In this document: positions 49,961-52,945 of the stretch, one piece after another
Position numbering within the stretch: position 1 is the first letter of the stretch
Layout: every line of letters starts with the position of its first letter
From: Mycobacterium sp. DL592
Lineage (GTDB): Bacteria > Actinomycetota > Actinomycetes > Mycobacteriales > Mycobacteriaceae
DNA: 52,945 nucleotides
NCBI RefSeq assembly: GCF_011694515.1
Contig: NZ_CP050192.1
Location: forward strand, 2,176,256 to 2,229,200
Direction: 5' to 3'
Program-made: the position numbers and the translations under genes
The notes under the pieces: generated by a model
Told to the model about the DNA's origin: nothing
Databases searched by the model: none
The model's input: only the letters and a program-made list of their open reading frames with translations

Positions 49961-50766
49961 TGCGGTCCTTCCGCGACGGCGCGGCGCACCGCGGCGTCAA
50001 GTTCGGTTCCCACCAGCGCGCGATCGGTCTGGGCGCGCAACCACAGGAAGTATTCGACATTGCCCGACGGGCCGGGCAACGGACTGGCGGTCACGTCGAC
50101 GGTCTGCCAGCCCAGCGTTTCGGCGCGGGCGGCAACGGCCAGTACCGCGGTAGCGCGCAACTGCGGATCGGAGACGACGCCTCCGGACCCCACCTGGTCG
50201 CGGCCGACCTCGAACTGGGGCTTCACCATGGGAACGATATCGGCGCCCGGATCGGCGCATGCAGTCAGCGCAGGCAACACCGTGGCCAGCGAGATGAACG
50301 ACAGATCGGCGACCACGATGCCGACGTGACCACCGATGGCCTCGAAGCTCAGATCCCGCACATTGGTCCGCTCGATCACCCGCACCCGCGGATCGGAGCG
50401 CAGCGACCACGCCAGCTGCCCGTACCCGACGTCGACGGCGACGACCTCGGCGGCGCCGCGATCCAGCAGCACCTCGGTGAAGCCGCCTGTCGAGGCGCCG
50501 GCGTCCATGCACCGCCTGCCGGTCACGTCGATGGCGAACGTGTCCAGCGCGCCGATGAGTTTGTGGGCGCCGCGCGACACCCAGGTCTTCTCGCCGTCGC
50601 TCTCCACGGTGAGGTTGGCGGTGATCGACACCGCCGTCGCCGGTTTCACCGCAGGCATACCGTCGATGCTGACGCGGCCGGCGCCGATGAGTTCGGCCGC
50701 CTGCTGGCGCGACCGCGCCAGGCCACGACGGACCAGTTCTGCGTCAACCCGGGCACGCCGCGTCAC
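49957..50766 (-). CDS. tlyA: rRNA 2'-O-methyltransferase TlyA
   Basis: 269 residues. The S4 RNA-binding domain ([31 protein letters not shown]) precedes an FtsJ-type methyltransferase with [18 protein letters not shown] (SAM site), VADLSFISL and VKPQFEV. TlyA methylates C1409 of 16S and C1920 of 23S rRNA and confers capreomycin and viomycin sensitivity. I chose the GTG at 50766 since the conserved part begins with [10 protein letters not shown]. Confidence 0.96.
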   Translation of the reverse strand: MTRRARVDAELVRRGLARSRQQAAELIGAGRVSIDGMPAVKPATAVSITANLTVESDGEKTWVSRGAHKLIGALDTFAIDVTGRRCMDAGASTGGFTEVLLDRGAAEVVAVDVGYGQLAWSLRSDPRVRVIERTNVRDLSFEAIGGHVGIVVADLSFISLATVLPALTACADPGADIVPMVKPQFEVGRDQVGSGGVVSDPQLRATAVLAVAARAETLGWQTVDVTASPLPGPSGNVEYFLWLRAQTDRALVGTELDAAVRRAVAEGPQ

Positions 50767-50773
50767 GCTGACC

Positions 50774-50962
50774 TCAGCCTTTCTCCACCGACTCCAGCGC
50801 ACGGACCAGGATCTGGTGCGCTTCCTCGAGACCGCGGCCGACGTCGTCGATATCGACGACGTCGAAGTCTGCATGCTCGGAGTCGACGCTAGGCAACTCG
50901 GCCAGGACAGCATCGATCTCGGCGCGAATCTGTTCAGGATCGGTGGTCATCTCACCGTTCAC
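50774..50962 (-). CDS. small acidic hypothetical protein (Rv1693-like)
   Basis: 62 residues, strongly acidic, without signal or membrane segment: IRAEIDAVLAELPSVDSEHADFDVVDIDDVGRGLEEAHQILVRALESV. Its GTG overlaps the HAD gene stop as GTGA, arguing for coupling; ATG at 50950 is an alternative. It lies 7 bases before tlyA, matching Rv1693 in place and size. Function unknown. Confidence 0.75.
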   Translation of the reverse strand: MNGEMTTDPEQIRAEIDAVLAELPSVDSEHADFDVVDIDDVGRGLEEAHQILVRALESVEKG

Positions 50963-51984
50963 GCTAGCCGATCAACCGCCGCCAGCAGCGCCCAGCGCTC
51001 CAGCGCGGCGCGGGCGGTGTCGTCCCCCGCGATGACGGTGACGGCGCGGCCGTCCGGGGATGCATCCCAGACCGCACGAGCGGTCGCACGGACCACCGAC
51101 AGCTCGTCATCCACCGGGCCGCTGCCGCCGGCGAAGACAGTCACCGTCGCCCCGCTGACCTCGACCCGCCACGCCGGGTGGGCCGCGACCGCCAGGGCCG
51201 CGGCCTCGCTGTGGAGATCGCGAAGATCCGCCGCGATCAAGGTGGGGCGTTGCTCAGGACGCGCGTGGACCGCGTCGGCGGCATTGTTGACCCCGGTCAG
51301 CACCATGAGACTCGGCAGATCCGCGGCATTGGCACCTTCGATGTCGGTGTCGAGGCGGTCGCCGACCACCAGCGGTGTGTGGAATGTGCCGCGGGCCAGA
51401 GCATCCCGCATCAGCGCCGGCGCCGGCTTGCCGGCGACCTGCGGCTCGGCATCGGTGGCGGTTTTCAGCGCCGCGACCATCGAACCGTTGCCCGGCAACA
51501 GGCCGCGTTCAGTCGGCAACGTGCGGTCCACGTTGGCCGCCACCCACAGGGCTCCCGCCCGAATCGCCAGTGCGGCCTCGGCAAGGATCGGCCAGTCGGT
51601 GGTCGTCGAGTGTCCCTGCACCACCGCCACGGGATCATCAGCGAAAAGGCGCACCGGCTGCAGGCCGACCGCGGCCACCTCACCGGCGAGGGCATCAGTT
51701 CCCACGACGAGGACTTTTGCCCCGGGTGGCAGCTGCTGTGCGAGCAGACCGGCGGCGCTTTGCGCACTGGTCACCACGTCGTCGGCGGTCGCGGTGAAGC
51801 CGAGTTCACGCAGATGCTCGGCCACCTCGTCGGCGGCTCGAGACGCATTGTTGGTGACGAACAATGTGCGGGTGTCGGCCGTCTCCAGCGCCTCGATGGC
51901 TCCTTCGGTGGGCTCGTGGCCCCGAAAGACGGTGCCGTCGAGGTCGAGTAGCAGGCAATCATGTTGCTGCACAAGTGTTGTCAC
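50959..51984 (-). CDS. HAD-superfamily phosphatase (Rv1692-like)
   Basis: 341 residues of the NagD/PGP-type. Motif I LLLDLDGTVFRG, motif II LFVTNNAS, Lys in VAGKPAPAL, and motif IV VVGDRLDTDIEGANAAD are all present. The homolog in M. tuberculosis has been described as a glycerol-3-phosphate phosphatase acting in polar-head recycling. The GTG at 51984 lies one base after the TPR gene stop. The long in-frame upstream extension crosses the TPR gene and is rejected. Confidence 0.9.
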   Translation of the reverse strand: MTTLVQQHDCLLLDLDGTVFRGHEPTEGAIEALETADTRTLFVTNNASRAADEVAEHLRELGFTATADDVVTSAQSAAGLLAQQLPPGAKVLVVGTDALAGEVAAVGLQPVRLFADDPVAVVQGHSTTTDWPILAEAALAIRAGALWVAANVDRTLPTERGLLPGNGSMVAALKTATDAEPQVAGKPAPALMRDALARGTFHTPLVVGDRLDTDIEGANAADLPSLMVLTGVNNAADAVHARPEQRPTLIAADLRDLHSEAAALAVAAHPAWRVEVSGATVTVFAGGSGPVDDELSVVRATARAVWDASPDGRAVTVIAGDDTARAALERWALLAAVDRLA

Positions 51985-51985
51985 G

Positions 51986-52825
51986 TCAGGCAAGCTCGCT
52001 GACCCGCTCTTCGGCGTCGGTGACACCGTCGACGTCGGCGGCTGCGGCATGGATGAACCACTGCAGCGCGTCGTCGTTGCGCTCGAGTGCCAGCAGCGCC
52101 TCGGCGTAGGCGTAGAACAGCCGGGCGGCGGTGGTCCCGGTGCGGGAGGAATCCGGTTGCGGGCTCGACAGCAGTGCCAGGGCCTGCTCGAGCTGGCCGA
52201 GGTCGGCGCGGGCGCCGGCGGCGACGATCCGCATCTCGTCGGCGTCGTCGCCGGTGAGTTCGGCCGCCTCGGCGCTACGGGCCAATTCGATGGCACGCTC
52301 GGGACGTCCGACACCGCGCTCGCAGTCCGCAATCAGCGGCAGCAGTTGGGATTTGCTGCCCATCCGACGGGCGGCGCGGAACTCCGACAGCGCCTGAGCC
52401 CAATCACCGCACTCGTAGGCCGCAATACCGACAGCCTCGCGCACGGCGGCGATGCGGCCGGAACGGGCGCGGGCGGCCTGCGCGTGGGCCAGTGCAGCCT
52501 CGGGGTCCTCGTCGATCAGTTCGCCTGCAGCGACGAGGTGGCGGGCCACCGTGTCCGCGGTCGTCTTGTCCAAAGTTGAGAGCTCACGGCGGATTTCGGG
52601 CGCGAGCTGTTTAGCTTCGATGGACGCCGGGATCGTCGGGCCGCTTGGCCGGGCCGCCGTGTCCTGGGCGTCGGGCGGATAGTGCGGTTGGGCCTGGCGC
52701 GCCCGTCCGCCACCGGAACGGTACGGAGCCTTGGGGCCGCGACGGTCGCGGCCCGAAGCACCGCCTGCACCGGAGGGGCGCCGCGCGGGACGTCCACCGG
52801 AATTACCTTGCCTGTCGTCAACCAC
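51986..52825 (-). CDS. tetratricopeptide-repeat protein (Rv1691-like)
   Basis: 279 residues. A Gly/Arg/Pro-rich basic N-terminus (about 1-70) is followed by TPR-like helices (VREAVGIAAYECGDWAQALSEFRAARRM, AARLFYAYAEALLALERNDDALQWFIHAAAAD). No signal peptide. The GTG at 52825 has a TATCCT -10 six bases upstream and no ribosome site, so a leaderless mRNA is likely. It is the first gene of the long minus-strand series. Confidence 0.88.
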   Translation of the reverse strand: MVDDRQGNSGGRPARRPSGAGGASGRDRRGPKAPYRSGGGRARQAQPHYPPDAQDTAARPSGPTIPASIEAKQLAPEIRRELSTLDKTTADTVARHLVAAGELIDEDPEAALAHAQAARARSGRIAAVREAVGIAAYECGDWAQALSEFRAARRMGSKSQLLPLIADCERGVGRPERAIELARSAEAAELTGDDADEMRIVAAGARADLGQLEQALALLSSPQPDSSRTGTTAARLFYAYAEALLALERNDDALQWFIHAAAADVDGVTDAEERVSELA

Positions 52826-52831
52826 CTGTAA

Positions 52832-52837
52832 AGGATA
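52832..52837 (-). promoter_or_regulatory. -10 element of the leaderless TPR-gene transcript
   Basis: TATCCT on the minus strand, then 6 bases, then the GTG of the TPR gene. The arrangement is the same as at secA2. It probably drives the whole series from the TPR gene toward nadK and recN. Confidence 0.6.
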
Positions 52838-52907
52838 CGGGCAGCACCGAGAGACCCACAATTCGGCATTGTTCGAATACGCGGAATTCAATTCAATTAG
52901 GAATAGA

Positions 52908-52939
52908 GAAACGCCCCCCGATTGCTCGGGGGGCGTTTC
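52908..52939. terminator. strong terminator hairpin, likely end of an rRNA operon
   Basis: GAAACGCCCCCCG (52908-52920) and CGGGGGGCGTTTC (52927-52939) form a perfect 13-bp stem with loop ATTGCT. The downstream TPR gene promoter lies about 70 bases further on. Such a stem at this spot fits the end of the rrnB operon beside tyrS in fast growers, transcribed on the minus strand from beyond the window; this identification is inferred. Confidence 0.75.
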
Positions 52940-52945
52940 CTAATG

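Noticed and set aside
51985..52332. N-terminal extension of the HAD phosphatase into the TPR gene
   Set aside because: The upstream part overlaps a well-supported gene and carries no conserved residues; the HAD motif I lies just after 51984.
50336..52579. 747-codon plus-strand open frame
   Set aside because: Antisense to tlyA, the HAD gene and the TPR gene; Ser/Arg/Ala-rich text typical of shadow frames.

Overview
The window looks like chromosome from a fast-growing mycobacterium (Mycolicibacterium type). It is GC-rich, uses many GTG and TTG starts, and its two long conserved blocks follow the gene order that I recall for Mycobacterium tuberculosis Rv1836c to Rv1819c and Rv1713 to Rv1691. 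A perfect GC hairpin at the right edge sits where fast growers carry the end of their second rRNA operon next to tyrS. Ortholog names come from remembered gene order and visible motifs; no search was run.

Left conserved block (1-18.2 kb): the end of a VWA/solute-binding membrane protein faces a LipZ-like hydrolase. Then come glycine decarboxylase gcvP behind a tandem glycine riboswitch, two MerR regulators around a BFN-family protein, the FHA regulator garA, gcvH, a DUF881-DUF1290-DUF881-pgsA2 cluster and secA2. Divergent from secA2 are two tandem BacA/Rv1819c-type ABC transporters; the second has Arg in place of the Walker A Lys. The secA2/ABC gap also holds an element resembling a SAM (S-box) riboswitch core.

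Middle accessory region (18.2-34.2 kb): a TetR, VOC protein, KstD-like flavoprotein and metallo-beta-lactamase-fold hydrolase lie on one strand. They diverge from an F420-type nitroreductase across two matching operator-like sites. Then come a secreted trypsin-like protein, a nested inverted repeat, an SDR gene joined out of frame to a LysM gene end (a deletion scar), a small helical protein, a triple 15-bp repeat, and an exported beta-propeller protein. An envelope cluster follows (DUF4333 lipoprotein, two-domain zinc metallopeptidase with a dead second copy, small membrane protein). Divergent from it are an LpqN-type lipoprotein and a hypothetical gene that overlaps tail to tail with a 1020-residue SARP/AAA regulator. 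A TM2 protein and tRNA-Pro(GGG) with a terminator close the region.

Right conserved block (34.3-52.9 kb): a TSUP permease, a nitroreductase and a small secreted protein precede a long minus-strand series with many 4-14 base overlaps. Its transcription order is TPR protein, HAD phosphatase, small protein, tlyA, nadK, recN, steA-like, mctB, pyrG, Nudix ADP-ribose pyrophosphatase, xerD, parA-like, scpA, scpB, pseudouridine synthase, cmk, der. This series joins nucleotide metabolism, chromosome segregation and ribosome maturation. A 25-bp sequence is repeated upstream of the DUF1290 gene and, in frame, inside xerD.
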